Source of the DNA: Pelobates cultripes
Taxonomy: Eukaryota; Chordata; Amphibia; Anura; Pelobatidae
NCBI GenBank assembly: GCA_933207985.1
Contig: OW240917.1
Span: 119,538,754 to 119,602,753, forward strand
Direction: 5' to 3'
Length of the DNA stretch: 64,000 bases
Part shown: positions 34,210 to 44,635 of the stretch, piece after piece
Layout of the letters: each line of letters starts with the position of its first letter
Position numbering within the stretch: position 1 is the first letter of the stretch
Made by a program: the position numbers and the translations under genes
The notes under the pieces: model-generated
What the model was told of the DNA's origin: nothing
The model's input: the letters and a program-made list of their open reading frames with translations, nothing else
Database searches by the model: none

Positions 34210-34450
34210 TAATTTCCCTAACAGCCCCCACAGACACATACAGCCCCCCAGGAACACACACAGCCCCCCACAGACACACACATCACCCAGACACACAGCT
34301 CCCCACAGACACACACAGCTCCCCACAGACACACACAGCACCCCACAGACACACACACACAGCACCCCACAGACACACACACAGCACCCCACAGACACAC
34401 ACACAGCACCCCACAGACACACACACAGCACACCCCCAGACAGACAGCAC
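34210..34450. repeat. Minisatellite of CAGCACCCCACAGACACACA units
   Basis: About ten head-to-tail copies of a 22-26-bp unit with variable CA number are visible. The stop-free stretches on the - strand (CVCGVLCVSV-like) are translations of the repeat, not genes. Confidence 0.85.
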
Positions 34451-34622
34451 CCTCACTCCCACACATATACAGCACATATATATTATATAAAATAACCCTC
34501 AGTGAGTTAACAGACAAATAAAATTAGAAACCCAGAATGTGACGGCAGATAAAAACACCCTTACACACAACACCCCTCTTACACAAACACGCTGCGCACC
34601 TCACACATACAATACGTCCAAA

Positions 34623-34661
<39 letters not shown>

Positions 34662-34663
<2 letters not shown>

Positions 34664-34802
34664 AAAATCAAAACTGAGGATGCACTCACAGGACTTGTGA
34701 AATGTACAGAAAAATCAATTTTCCATTCACATGGAATAATTAAAAGTCCCTTTTTTTCACTTTAACCAAGTCCTGTGAGTGCATCCTCAGTTTTGATTTT
34801 TG
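34662..34802. mobile_element. Small inverted-repeat element nested in the hAT-like element
   Basis: The 35-nt arms 34662-34696 (CAAAAATCAAAACTGAGG...GGACTT) and 34768-34802 are exact reverse complements, separated by 71 bases. It sits between TA-repeat tracts, as expected of an element with a TA target. It may be a Tc1/mariner-type MITE; no coding sequence is present. Confidence 0.65.
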
Positions 34803-34920
34803 TATATATAATATATTTCTGTATATTTTCTGCCGTATATTTCTGACATTTGGCATATAGCACCCAGGCTATTAGTTCTTTCTTATTACTTAAAGGAGAG
34901 TGCCAATCCTGTTTTTTTGC

Positions 34921-34952
<32 letters not shown>

Positions 34953-36018
34953 CACACACACACTACAGCACCCCTCACACTGCACCACTACACACATTAC
35001 GCTCCAGATACACGCTAGATCCCTTACCCTATATGCACTCTTAATCCTCTACACACACACAATCTTCTATACACACTCTGGGTCCTTTACACACTAGATC
35101 TCTTACACACACACACTGCACCACCTACACACACACACTACATTTCTTGTAAGCAAACACATACAACATTCTCTAAACACACCCTCTCTACACACAGTAG
35201 TGTGTGTGTATAAGTGACACACACTACATCACCTATACACACACACTACTGCCGTATGCACACACTCGCTACATCCCCTATAACACTATGCCCCTATACA
35301 CGCACTCTCTACAGCCCCTAGCCACACATATTACACCACAAAATTGACCTATTTACACAATACAACACCACACTCTACACACAGGCAATCCCACAAGCAT
35401 GCGCCAAACACATGCACCATACACTTTCCTGGCCCTTTTGTCCTCTGGTATCCCACTTGTGGAGACACCAGAGACAATTTAAAAGCAAACACAGCGCAAG
35501 CATGTTCTTACATTTGCTTGCACTGCGCAGAACAAATACAGGGCCTTTTTCTAATGCTAGAGCTCTTCAGCGGGGCTCTGCGCATTGAACCAACATGCTC
35601 ACTTTCTCTGGCCCTCCCCCTTTTTTGGGGGCCGCTCTAATTGAAAAATGCCCGGGCCTAATTTTTTTCCCAGTCCGGCCCTGGGTGAGGGTTAATGTTA
35701 CAGCATTCCGGAGGATGTTTCACTACCAAGACTGTTCAGAAGAATTATAGAATGAGAGGTATTTGTTTGGGCTGAACTATCCCTTACTTAAAATTTCCAG
35801 AAACATAATGTACTTGACACTGATGTTTTTATTGAATCAGTACTTGACATGTGGATCTGCAATGTTGCAGTATATTCTTGTTATAGTCTACTACCATTTG
35901 TGGGTTGCTAAAGGGATAGTAATGATCAAATGATAGGTTTGTAAAGGGACATTCCAGGGTAGCGTTGAGATCTTGGATGTATTAATATATGCAAAATGCA
36001 TTTTAAATAAAATGTATA

Positions 36019-36918
36019 TGTGACGAGACCAATCTCGCCACATTGCATTGGAGAAGCCGGGTTGCTCGCCTGTTGCCTTTGGATTATGGCCCCATGTTAA
36101 AAGGCTTGATTTTCCCCCTGCAAAGACATGAAAGCCGGGTCATTTGGTGCTTGCCCTGTTTGAGCGGTGATACCCCAGATAGCTATGCCATGGAGCCCAT
36201 TCGTATAATGAAAGACTATGGGAAAGACTTTGGCTCCATGGCAATTGAACTGTATGTGTGTGCTCTGAGCGCCATTCAGTAATAATGTGCGCTTAGACCT
36301 AAACTATCTGGGCATATGTTGCATGTCTGTATTTTATGTCATAAATGTAACCATGTGTATTTTATTGTATTTTACTGTCTTTTTGCTGCCATGTGTTCAA
36401 TGGAGTTTTGCCTCTGTCTTTGGAGATAATTGGATTACTTCTAATTATCTCCAGGATAGAAAACTCTGTGGAACTGGTTTTGGGCAGAAAAGCCATGCTT
36501 CCTGTGGTCACAAAGGACTACGATCTATCTTTTGAACCTCTGGACCAATTTGTATGATTTTGATGAGTGTCTGAGTGTATTGTATGTGTTTATTGGTTGT
36601 GTTCCAAAACCCTGTGGGTGGTACTAATGTGTAAGAATGTGTACATAAGCACAATAAACCCACAGCTCTGTCTGTTCACTGCTTGACCCTCAACACGGAG
36701 ATTTGTCTCATTCTTGGGGGGATTTATTGTATGCTGTTCCAGTTCGACTACTAGGAGTGTAAACCTATTCGTATGGTTTTTCCTATTTGGCTGTTTACAG
36801 CATTCGTATGGTTTCCTGTTTGGCGGATTGGTGTTCTGAAGTAGCTGTGCCTGTATCTCTGGAAGGGGACGATCGCCTAAACGGTTTTAACCCCTTGTGT
36901 GCAAAACGGTCCGTTACA
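36019..36918 (+). mobile_element. Solo LTR of an endogenous retrovirus-like element
   Basis: The 900-bp segment begins TGTGACGAGACC and ends GGTCCGTTACA, with near-inverted TGTGACG/CGTTACA ends. Five bases, GTATA, are duplicated on both sides (36014-36018 and 36919-36923). A poly(A) signal AATAAA lies at about 36651-36656, followed by a GT-rich stretch (ctctgtctgttc), which gives + orientation and a U3-R-U5 layout. No internal retroviral genes are present, the usual result of LTR-LTR recombination. The reading frames inside are not considered genes. Confidence 0.85.
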
Positions 36919-37509
36919 GTATACTTCCTTCTCGTAAAGTCCCAAAGTCCACAGATCTCAAAATGTGACTGAAACCAATCCTTTTCCATTGAAAGCAATG
37001 AGAGGACTAGATATGGTAGTCTCTGTATATAAGGGACTTTTGGGATATGTAGTTTAACTGTTGCAAGTAGTTTAATTTAGGTGAAAAATGAATGGGACTA
37101 TACTTAAAGTTTAGAATAGCCTCTGAGTAGCTTTTTATTAACTTGCAAAGTAATTGTGTTCATGCTTTTTACTAATGAAGCTCATTACAGTTCTGCATGG
37201 ACTGCAGAAGAGCATGTACACATTACTTAAAGTGAACATGTCATGCCAGGTTAAATTGAATGTATAACAATTCCTGAAGAAACAAATACACTATAGTCAC
37301 CAAAACAATATTTAGCTTAATTGAGTAGTTTTGGTGTATAGATAATGCCCCTGCAGTCTCACTGCTCAATTCTCAGCCATTTAAAAAGTGAAATCACTTT
37401 GTTTATGCAGCACTAGCCACACCTAGCATGTGACTTACATAGTCTTCCTAAAAACTTCCTGTAAAGAGTCACCTAATGCTTACATTATATTTATTGCAAA
37501 TTCTGCTTA

Positions 37510-38178
37510 CCGTATATACTCGAGTATAAGCCGAGTTTTTCAGCACATTTTTTGCCCCCCTCCTCCCCCCACTGAACCGCCAATGCCACTGGACCACCAG
37601 GGAAGGAGAGCCCCCCTCCCTGCCATGTATCAAGCAGGGAGGGGGGACGAAAAATAAATAAATTAATAATATATAAATAATAATAAAAATAATTTAAAAA
37701 AAATAATACAACAAAAAAAAATTAAAATATTAATTTTTTTTTATAAAAATGCCCACCCCCCACCAAGGCTCTGCAACACAAACACACACTGCATCACACA
37801 CACACACACACTGCATCACACACACACACACACTGCATCACACACACACTGCATTCATACACACACACACTGCATTCATACACTGCACTCATACACACAC
37901 TCTGCATTTATACACACACTGCGCACTCATACACACACTGCATTCATACACACACTGCATTCATACACACACACTGCATTCATCATATACACACACTGTA
38001 AATAAATATTCAATTAATATAATTTTTTTAGGATCTAATTTTATTTAGAAATTTACCAGTAGCTGCTGCATTTCCCACCCTAGTCTTATACTCGAGTCAA
38101 TACGTTTTCCCAATTTTTGGGGGTAAAATTAAGGGCCTCGGCTTATATTCGGGTCGGCTTATACTCGAGCATATACGG
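37510..38178. mobile_element. Tc1/mariner-like MITE with TA duplication
   Basis: The inverted ends CCGTATATACTCGAGTATAAG and CTTATACTCGAGCATATACGG are flanked by TA (37508-37509, 38179-38180). The interior consists of a CCACTGGACCACCAGGGAAGG module (also seen at 34045-34065 in the hAT-like element), AT-rich sequence and a (CA)nCTGCATTCAT array (37780-38000). This TATACTCGAGTATAAGCCGA-type terminus is widespread in animal genomes. It carries no transposase. Confidence 0.8.
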
Positions 38179-38289
38179 TAATTTAGATTTTTTTTTTACC
38201 TCCTGCTTTAATAGCTTAATAGACACTATAGGAGCCTCCTGTATGTAATAAAAGTTCAATTAACAGAGCAGGAAGTAAAACCTTATAAA

Positions 38290-38723
38290 GTAAAGGGACA
38301 CGGTAGGCACCCAGACCACTTCAGCTAATGGAAGTCGTCTGGGTTCTGTGTCACTTTTGCACCTAGTGCTGCAATGTAAAATATTGCAGCACTAAGTCTG
38401 CCCTCAGTGGCTGTCTACCAGACAGCCACTAGAAGGCTTCCGGAATCGTAACAGAGTTATCTGACGCTGGACGTCCTCACGGACCTCCAGCGTCAGATTT
38501 TCCCCATAGGAGAGAATTAATTGCGCATAAGACCCCGCTCGTCATGGGATGGAGGAGGGGGTGGAGCTGCGACCCAGCGCCAAGGGACATCGGTGCCGGG
38601 ATAAGGTAAGTAAATAAAGGGTTTCTCACCCTTTATTTGCCATGGAGGTGAGAGGGGGGAGGCAGAGGGACAGATAGTGCCAGAAATACAGCTTTGTATT
38701 CCTGGTACTACCGTATCCCTTAA
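38290..38723. mobile_element. T2-like MITE nested in an older MITE
   Basis: The left end GTAAAGGGACACGGTAGGCACC and right end GGTACTACCGTATCCCTTAA are inverted repeats with compensating changes (CGGTAG/CTACCG). The interior has CCTCAGTGGCTGTC/GACAGCCACTAGA and CTGACGCTGGA...CCAGCGTCAG hairpins. It interrupts the 37280-38800 copy. Confidence 0.75.
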
Positions 38724-38800
38724 GTTAACCTTTGATTGAAACCATTGTTCCATACAGGCTGTGTAACAGCCAAGAGAGGTGTTGCTAGGGCTCCATTAAA

Positions 38801-40559
38801 TGCCTTCTTCTCCACTGTCCAGTGCCATCATTCCTTGAGGTCAGTTGGTGTAACACCTTCTTTCTCAGGTCATTGTCCTCTCTGGACAGCAATTGACCCA
38901 GCTTGGGGACGCTTCTCTATGCGTTGCAGTCTTATATGGTATTATTGGCAAACTGGCTTCATTGTCAGCACATCTGCATCAGAATGGAGTAACATTAGTC
39001 ACACTTTTGCTATGGCAAGCGTGAGAATAAATGTACTGGAGAGCTGGAGAACGTCCTTTAAGAGTTCTCTCCCTCCTCACATTCACTGATCTTCAAAGCC
39101 TCTGCCCCTATGCCACTGCTAATACAGGTCTGTGTCAAGAATTAGTTGTCAAGTGGGGGAGGGACCGCATTTTTATATATTTACTAGAGTATTACTTGCA
39201 CAATTTATACATGCAATACAATGATCTTTAATGCCAACTTGTGTGTACCATCACAGGCATACTGTTGTATTGTCTTCACACAGAGCAAAGGAGTTAGAAT
39301 ATAGGTGTAGCAGTTTCAGCAAGTAACTGCAGCTGAATGGAAAGTGATCAATTGAGACAGGAGCAATGGGGGCATAGTGTAATTCTTAACCATTAGTGTC
39401 TTCATCCCGGCCACTTCAGGAGTACTTGAACGTAGGACACTGGTGGCTTCATTTAAAACAGCCCTACATGAAAAAAACTAAACGTGCCTGTTGCCAAAGC
39501 TATTGCATGATTTCAAAATATGAACTGCAAAGGAGACTCCTGAATTTCCAGTTTATGATGTTCAAATCTCTAAAAACCTATGGATTTTTTTGACCGCCTG
39601 TGGTCCTCTTATTCTACTAAATTATACAGCTGCACTGTGTCAATAAGTAGGACTGAACTTCGTCTGCATCACTGAACAGGATAAAGCCTGTTTTGTTATA
39701 ATTTCCTGACCAAATAAATCTGCTTCATTTACCTACTGCTTGTTTCTATGGCTAAGTTGTAATTAGTTATAATAGGTTTCTTTGGATATAAATATTCTGC
39801 AGTGTCTGTGTGCATGCGTGTCTTCTTCAAACTCTCAGGCTTTCCATCATATTTCTGTAAAATCTTTAAATCGTGCTCGTGCGTGCGTGCGTTACACTCC
39901 AAAAAAATAAACCTCACTCGTCAAAATTAATACAAATATTCAGCTATATTGTATAGCTAAGTTAATGAAGTTAACTATATATTTAAATATGGTTGATTTG
40001 ATTTTACGTTTATGTGTACCCATAGATATGTATGTCATTGCATGTCAACTAAAAAGAGAACCATAATATATTGAAACGTGAAATGCAAAGTTTAGGCCAT
40101 TAGTGGAGATTTGAATGATATCTCTGTGTTAGGCTGATCTTGCCTGCATTTTGCAGTTCTGTCAACTATCTAATTGGTGAATAATCTAGTCTGTTGTTTA
40201 TATCCTGTGTTTGCTCAGCCTGCAGGGACAGGATATGGACACCATAACCACTTCATTAAGCTGTAGCGGTTCTGGTGACTATAGTATCCCTTTAAGAAAG
40301 AGTTTTGCAATTTAGAGTGCTGTCCTAGGGCCAGGATTGCAGTGTTCCATTTGTCTTTAATCATGGTAAAAAAGTTTCCTCTCTGATTTCTTGGTTCTAG
40401 TTGTGTAATTTAATGAATTCCATAAACAGAGGGAAATCTTAAGCCACAATTACTTACAGACTACAGACAGGCTTCAGCAATGTTATATTCTATATATCCA
40501 CTTTCAGTGCACTATTCTATGACATCTTTTGTTGGACATCCTTACGGTGCTAATGCCAC
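38801..40559 (+). other. Intronic stretch without recognised elements
   Basis: A 118-codon open frame runs 38736-39089 across a MITE boundary and has no domain I recognise. A short MITE end (GGTGACTATAGTATCCCTTTAA) lies at about 40262-40296. Otherwise I see AT-rich intron with a few homopolymers. Confidence 0.6.
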
Positions 40560-40976
40560 TTAAAGGGACACTCCAGACCCCTGAAACATTTTAGCTTGCT
40601 CAAGTGCTTTATTTATGAAGTGTGTCCTTTTTGTAAAAGAAACAAAAGTGCAGATTTAAAAATAAAAAAAATACATTAAAAACAAAAAACAAAAAAAAAA
40701 CGACACTTTTAGAAATTCTCAATCTTCTATTTGCTGGCTTGGTGCTAAACTCAGGAAGCAGCAATTGCCCATAGCCCCTGTCCTGCAAAGACTTCTCATT
40801 GAACTGCATTGTGAAGTCTGTGATTGGAGAGCGGGGTTAGTAGGGGAGGGCTTGCGAAGACTGCAAACAAGAGATCTGCAGGTTTTGCAAGCTGTTTTTA
40901 GATATTGTCCTAGTGAAAGAATGCATGCATGTTTTCACTAAACATGACTTTTTATTGGCAGTGGAGTGTTCCTTTG
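40560..40976. mobile_element. T2-like MITE
   Basis: The left end is TTAAAGGGACACTCCAGACC and the right end GGCAGTGGAGTGTTCCTTTGA; the right TTAA is mutated. The interior is A-rich at 40640-40700 and has no coding potential. Confidence 0.65.
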
Positions 40977-42029
40977 AGCAGACTTAGTAATGATTAGAAG
41001 TAGGTAGGCACACTTAGTCAAATTTTGATAAGAAAATTACAACACAAATTGTTCTAAGACTAGGTGCTCACTTAAATAAGGTCCTATTCCCAGAGGGCCA
41101 AATAAAATTACAGATAATATCCACTCAAGGAGCACAACCATTAATATGAAAAAATATCTTATAAGATAGGTACAAAGAAAATAGATATCTCACAATGCAT
41201 ATCATAAAAGATTCAAACATGACTCACATGCTGATAATGTGCAGCATAGTCAAAAGTGCTATGAAAGCATCCAAACAGAATAAGTAGTAAGCAACTACCT
41301 AAATATCAATGTGATAAGTAATTAAAGGAGATATCAAATCCTAACAGCCCATCAAAAAGAAAAAAGTAATGATGAAAGACAAACAAATTCCCCCAACGTT
41401 TTAGGCTTTAAGCAGACTTGATAGCCAGGGGGAAACTATAAAGACAAGTATAAAGGCACTTTGCATGTGTTTCCCTTAAATGTTCATTCATTGATTTCTG
41501 TTTACACATTTGTGGCGGAGGAAAGTGGGCAACAAAAGTGGATCAAAAAGCAAACCATTTTTTTTGTTTCCATGGCAATTGCTTCACTTGGAGAACATTG
41601 GCTACTTTTCTATTAGCAGCACTTTAGTAAATCTCTCCCATTTGACTTTATGCAAAATGGGTAGGCTCATACCACATTAAAATCCCAGAAATCGTTATCA
41701 CGTCCAGAATGTGCCCCACTGTTCTCCTAAAGAATGTTTTTTTTGCAATGTGGCAGACAGATATAGTCAGGTATTTGACAGTATGCTTTGTTTTCCATTG
41801 CATCCGCCCTCAGGGGTCTGTGACGTATTACTGTACAATTTCCAGATGCAGATGAAATTAGACAATTGTGTTTTTAATAAAATATTGATGTTTAGATCAT
41901 ACCTTTCCTTCCATTTAGATATAGTGCTGTAACTGTGTAAAATGTTTGTATGCCAGTTTTTGAAGACCCCAACAGTAGGAAGGTAGACTAATATAATTAT
42001 CATCCAGAGAGTGTTTGTGACTTCATTTA

Positions 42030-42390
42030 ATGCAGGTAGCACAATAATGCCCCAAATTATCTGACCCCTGATCAATCAGGTTTTCGTCCAAATCACTCAA
42101 CTTCGACTGCCCTCTTAAGTTTGCAAAGACTTCCAAACTGGCATGGCACAAGGAGACCTAACTGGAACCATTTTCCTTGATTTTGCCAAGGCCTTTGACA
42201 CAGTAGACCATGCCATTATTTTGCAAAAACTTAAAAACTCAGGCATTGGTGATTTTCCACTAACCTGGGTACGATCATATGTTTCAGAACGATTGCAATA
42301 TGTGGCCATTTCTGATAGCGCTTCCCTCCCTCTTCCAGTCACATGTGGTGTTCCCCAAGGTTCCAAACTCTGCCCCAAACCTTAATTCAA
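42030..42390 (+). mobile_element. L2/CR1-like LINE reverse-transcriptase fragment
   Basis: Translation reads DQSGFRPNHSTSTALLSL upstream, then in the frame opening at 42143 FLDFAKAFDTVDHAII, LPLPVTCGVPQGS. These are reverse transcriptase motifs: GFRxxxST, the DFxKAFDxVDH motif carrying the first catalytic Asp, and GVPQGS. A frameshift separates the first motif from the others. The copy stops before the FADD motif, so both ends are lost. Confidence 0.85.
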
Positions 42391-42482
42391 TCTAAAATCT
42401 TTTAAGAGATCTGTGGCAATATACCTCAGCACAAAATGCACCTGTAATGGTTGAATATATTTAGCACCTGTTATGTATGTAT

Positions 42483-42489
42483 GTATATA

Positions 42490-42531
<42 letters not shown>
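42483..42531. repeat. (TA)n microsatellite
   Basis: A TATATA/TGTG run of about 50 bases lies next to a reverse-complement copy of the SINE/LINE-like tail (42583-42645; AGAAATCTCAATGTATC..CCTGG) that also occurs at 12290-12372. Confidence 0.8.
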
Positions 42532-42534
<3 letters not shown>

Positions 42535-42813
42535 TCTTTTGTAATATTGTATCCTATTGTAACAATGCAATGTTTTGTGGACCCACGACATACTGGAAAA
42601 CAAGAGAAATCTCAATGTATCCATCCTGGTAAAATATTTTATAAATAAATAATTCTTTGTAATATCTAATACCTTTATATATATATGTAATAGCACCATC
42701 ACTTATCATTTGAACAGGTTACATTAAAGGCTTACTCTGATATATACTGCCCCCTGCTGACAATATAGAGTGTTTAATGTGGGGGAATGATACTAAACAA
42801 TGATCTTTGCTTC

Positions 42814-44452
42814 TGTGACGGACCCGCTGGCACTCCGAGTACTTCCGCCAATCGATGCTCCTAGTGCTCGCCGAGGACTCCAAGCAATCCAACCGACACC
42901 ATCAGCACTGCAGACTTATCCCATCCCCCAAGCATGAGCCAAGGCTTCAAGAAAGGGTCAAGCAGGTCTGTTTAATGAGCACACAAAGCAACAGCACTCA
43001 CGCAGCAAAACAACTCCTCCTCAGAGGAAAACAAACTGACAGTTAAAGGGTCAGACAGAGTTTGAAAATATGACAGTTATTAAGGGTTTAACTGGTGTTC
43101 TAAGGGGGGGGGGGATAAAACAGTCAAACTAAGTTCATAAATAAGGGGTTTTCTTCACACTCTGCATCCGAAGTGCATAGCAAAACTGCAGATCCTTTGT
43201 CAGAGCATTTAAAGGGCCAGAACCAGTCTAATAAAATCCACTATGCCCAAATAGCGTATTTAAAGGGCAAAATCTTCCAGGGGCCATAGTCGCAGGGCAG
43301 GAGGCTGGCAATTAGTCCTCTCCAGGCACAAGTGGTGAAGGGCACTTCGTCACACATCTTCCCATTGGGGGGGGAGACTAACCTGGTACCTGACCTTCTG
43401 TCAGTCAGTACCTGAGTTAGTCGGTAGCCCACCCACAACAAACAGTTAACAGAGTAGCCCACCCACAATACACCATTACTGCCCCTGGTGATTCCTGGTG
43501 TCCGGCTCTGGCCTGTGTGTCCCAGGTTGCTGAGGGGAACTAGTGGGCAGAGGCCCGCTGCGCTCTGCCCGGATGCCAGCGCTTCTGCTGGAAGGGGGTC
43601 AGTGGAGGCTGACATCTTCCCCACTAAACTCAGTACTGCGTTAGGGGTTGGCTGTGGAGGGGAAGGGTCGCCTACCTCCTCCTCCTGGTACTCCTGCTGC
43701 CGCTGGGGAGCGAGACCGGTTGTCTCCTCTCTCTGTAGCTCTTGCTGCAATTGGGGATCTGGGCCGGCTGCCCAGCATCCCTGTAGGGCTGGTAGAGAGA
43801 CCACGGTCCCATCTCCACCTGCCATTTGAGGGTTCTCCCAGTGCCCTACTTCGGGTACCTCCGGCTGCCTCTGGGGAGAGAGGCTAACCTCCTTTCGTTG
43901 GAGGCTTATTTTCCTCGCTTTAGCCAGCAGGATTTCTTGGTCCCTCTTTGCTTCTCTTTCGACGGTTACCTGGTTCCAGATCGCCTGGAAGGCATCCATG
44001 GACACATCAGGGCCATACCAGGCCACTCGCTGCCTCACCTTGGCCAGAAAATCTTCGCAAGAGTCAGAGTATGCCATACTTGCTTGCTCTAAGTCAATGG
44101 ACATCTTTGCTTCCAGGGGTGCTGCACTCATGCTAGCGTTGCCCTCACTATGATCAACACGTTATCGGTGTCTCTGAGCTGCTTCTCCTCGCACTAGGAC
44201 GCCATCCCACCGCTGCCACCAAATGTGACGGACCCGCTGGCACTCCGACCGAGTGCCTCCGCCAATCGATGCTCCGAGCAAAACTGCAGATCCTTTATCA
44301 GAGCATTTAAAGGGCCAGAACCAGTCTAATAAAATCCACTATGCCCAAATAACGTATTTAAAGGGCAAAATCTTCCAGGGGCCATAGTCGCAGGGCAGGA
44401 GGCTGGCAATTAGTCCTTTCCAGGCACAAGTGGCGAAGGGCACTTCGTCACA
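42814..44452 (-). mobile_element. Short LTR retroelement with 5-bp target duplication
   Basis: Two LTRs, 42814-43354 and 44224-44452, both begin TGTGACGGACCC and end GGCACTTCGTCACA. GCTTC is duplicated outside (42809-42813 and 44453-44457). The right LTR has lost about 310 internal bases. The sole reading frame is on the - strand, so the right LTR is the 5' LTR. Next to it, after two T residues, is TGGTGGCAGCGGTGGGA, a candidate primer-binding site. Purine-rich AATGGGAAGATG abuts the other LTR as a candidate polypurine tract. At 1.6 kb it lacks protease, reverse transcriptase and integrase, so it must have been mobilised in trans. Confidence 0.85.
43241..44131 (-). CDS. Uncharacterised 296-residue protein of the LTR element
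   Basis: The frame starts MSAAPLEAKMSIDLEQASM about 90 bases downstream of the 5' LTR, where gag is expected. The N-terminal 85 residues are charged and probably helical (YSDSCEDFLAKVRQRVAWYG, AIWNQVTVEREAKRDQEILL). The middle is rich in Gln, Pro and Glu with repeats of the type PQRQPEVPEV, PQLQQELQREE and PQRQQEYQEEE. There is a tandem LWVGYSVNCLLWVGYRL, and the last 38 residues are encoded by the 3' LTR. No CCHC knuckle, protease or other retroviral motif is visible. It could be a diverged gag-like protein or a captured sequence. The intact frame suggests recent insertion. Confidence 0.6.
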   Translation of the reverse strand: MSAAPLEAKMSIDLEQASMAYSDSCEDFLAKVRQRVAWYGPDVSMDAFQAIWNQVTVEREAKRDQEILLAKARKISLQRKEVSLSPQRQPEVPEVGHWENPQMAGGDGTVVSLPALQGCWAAGPDPQLQQELQREETTGLAPQRQQEYQEEEVGDPSPPQPTPNAVLSLVGKMSASTDPLPAEALASGQSAAGLCPLVPLSNLGHTGQSRTPGITRGSNGVLWVGYSVNCLLWVGYRLTQVLTDRRSGTRLVSPPNGKMCDEVPFTTCAWRGLIASLLPCDYGPWKILPFKYAIWA

Positions 44453-44483
44453 GCTTCATTGGCATACAGGAAGTTGTGCTTCC

Positions 44484-44635
44484 TTTAGGGATAATATAGA
44501 CACTAAAACAACTTTAGCTTAATGAAGCAGTTTTAGTTTATAGATCATAACACTGCTCTCCTGCACCCCTATGCTGAATTCTTTTCCATTTAGAAGTTGT
44601 TTTGGTGTCTTTAGTGTCCCTCTAAGTCTCTAATA
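44484..44635. mobile_element. Short MITE of the 26400/47958 family
   Basis: The arms TTTAGGGATAATATAGACAC, TAAAACAACTTTAGCTTAATG and GAAGTTGTTTTGGTGTCTTTAG, TGTCCCTCTAA form a short inverted repeat with most of the family interior missing. Confidence 0.6.

Larger units (their letters stand above)
33673..35683. mobile_element. Non-autonomous hAT-like transposon with perfect 8-bp target duplication
   Basis: The termini CAGGCCCGGACTGG and CCAGTCCGGCCCTG are inverted repeats, and GGTGAGGG flanks both sides (33665-33672 and 35684-35691). An 8-bp duplication with CAGG ends fits the hAT superfamily. The left third is very GC-rich with two strong palindromes (33949-34041). The middle contains minisatellite, TA repeat and a nested inverted-repeat element, and the right part CA-rich repeats. 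No transposase frame is present. It is 2011 bp, about half of it secondary expansion. Confidence 0.85.
37280..38800. mobile_element. T2-like MITE split by two later insertions
   Basis: The left part (37286-37507; ACACTATAGTCACCAAAACA ... TTGCAAATTCTGC) matches the 26400-26944 family in order. The sequence resumes after the mariner-like insertion (38181-38290; CTCCTGCTTTAATAGCTTAATAG) and again after a second MITE (38724-38800; ACAGGCTGTGTAACAGCCAAG, GTTGCTAGGGCTCCAT). The right end is truncated or decayed near 38800. Nesting shows this copy was inserted first. Confidence 0.7.

Noticed and set aside
38736..39089. 118-codon frame (MKPLFHTGCVTAKRGVARAP...)
   Set aside because: It starts inside a MITE and reads into unrelated sequence. 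I considered a tyrosine recombinase fragment but found no R-H-R-Y motif.
43488..44136. Three + strand frames opposite the LTR-element ORF
   Set aside because: Antisense shadows of the GC-rich 296-codon - strand frame; none has a motif or start context.
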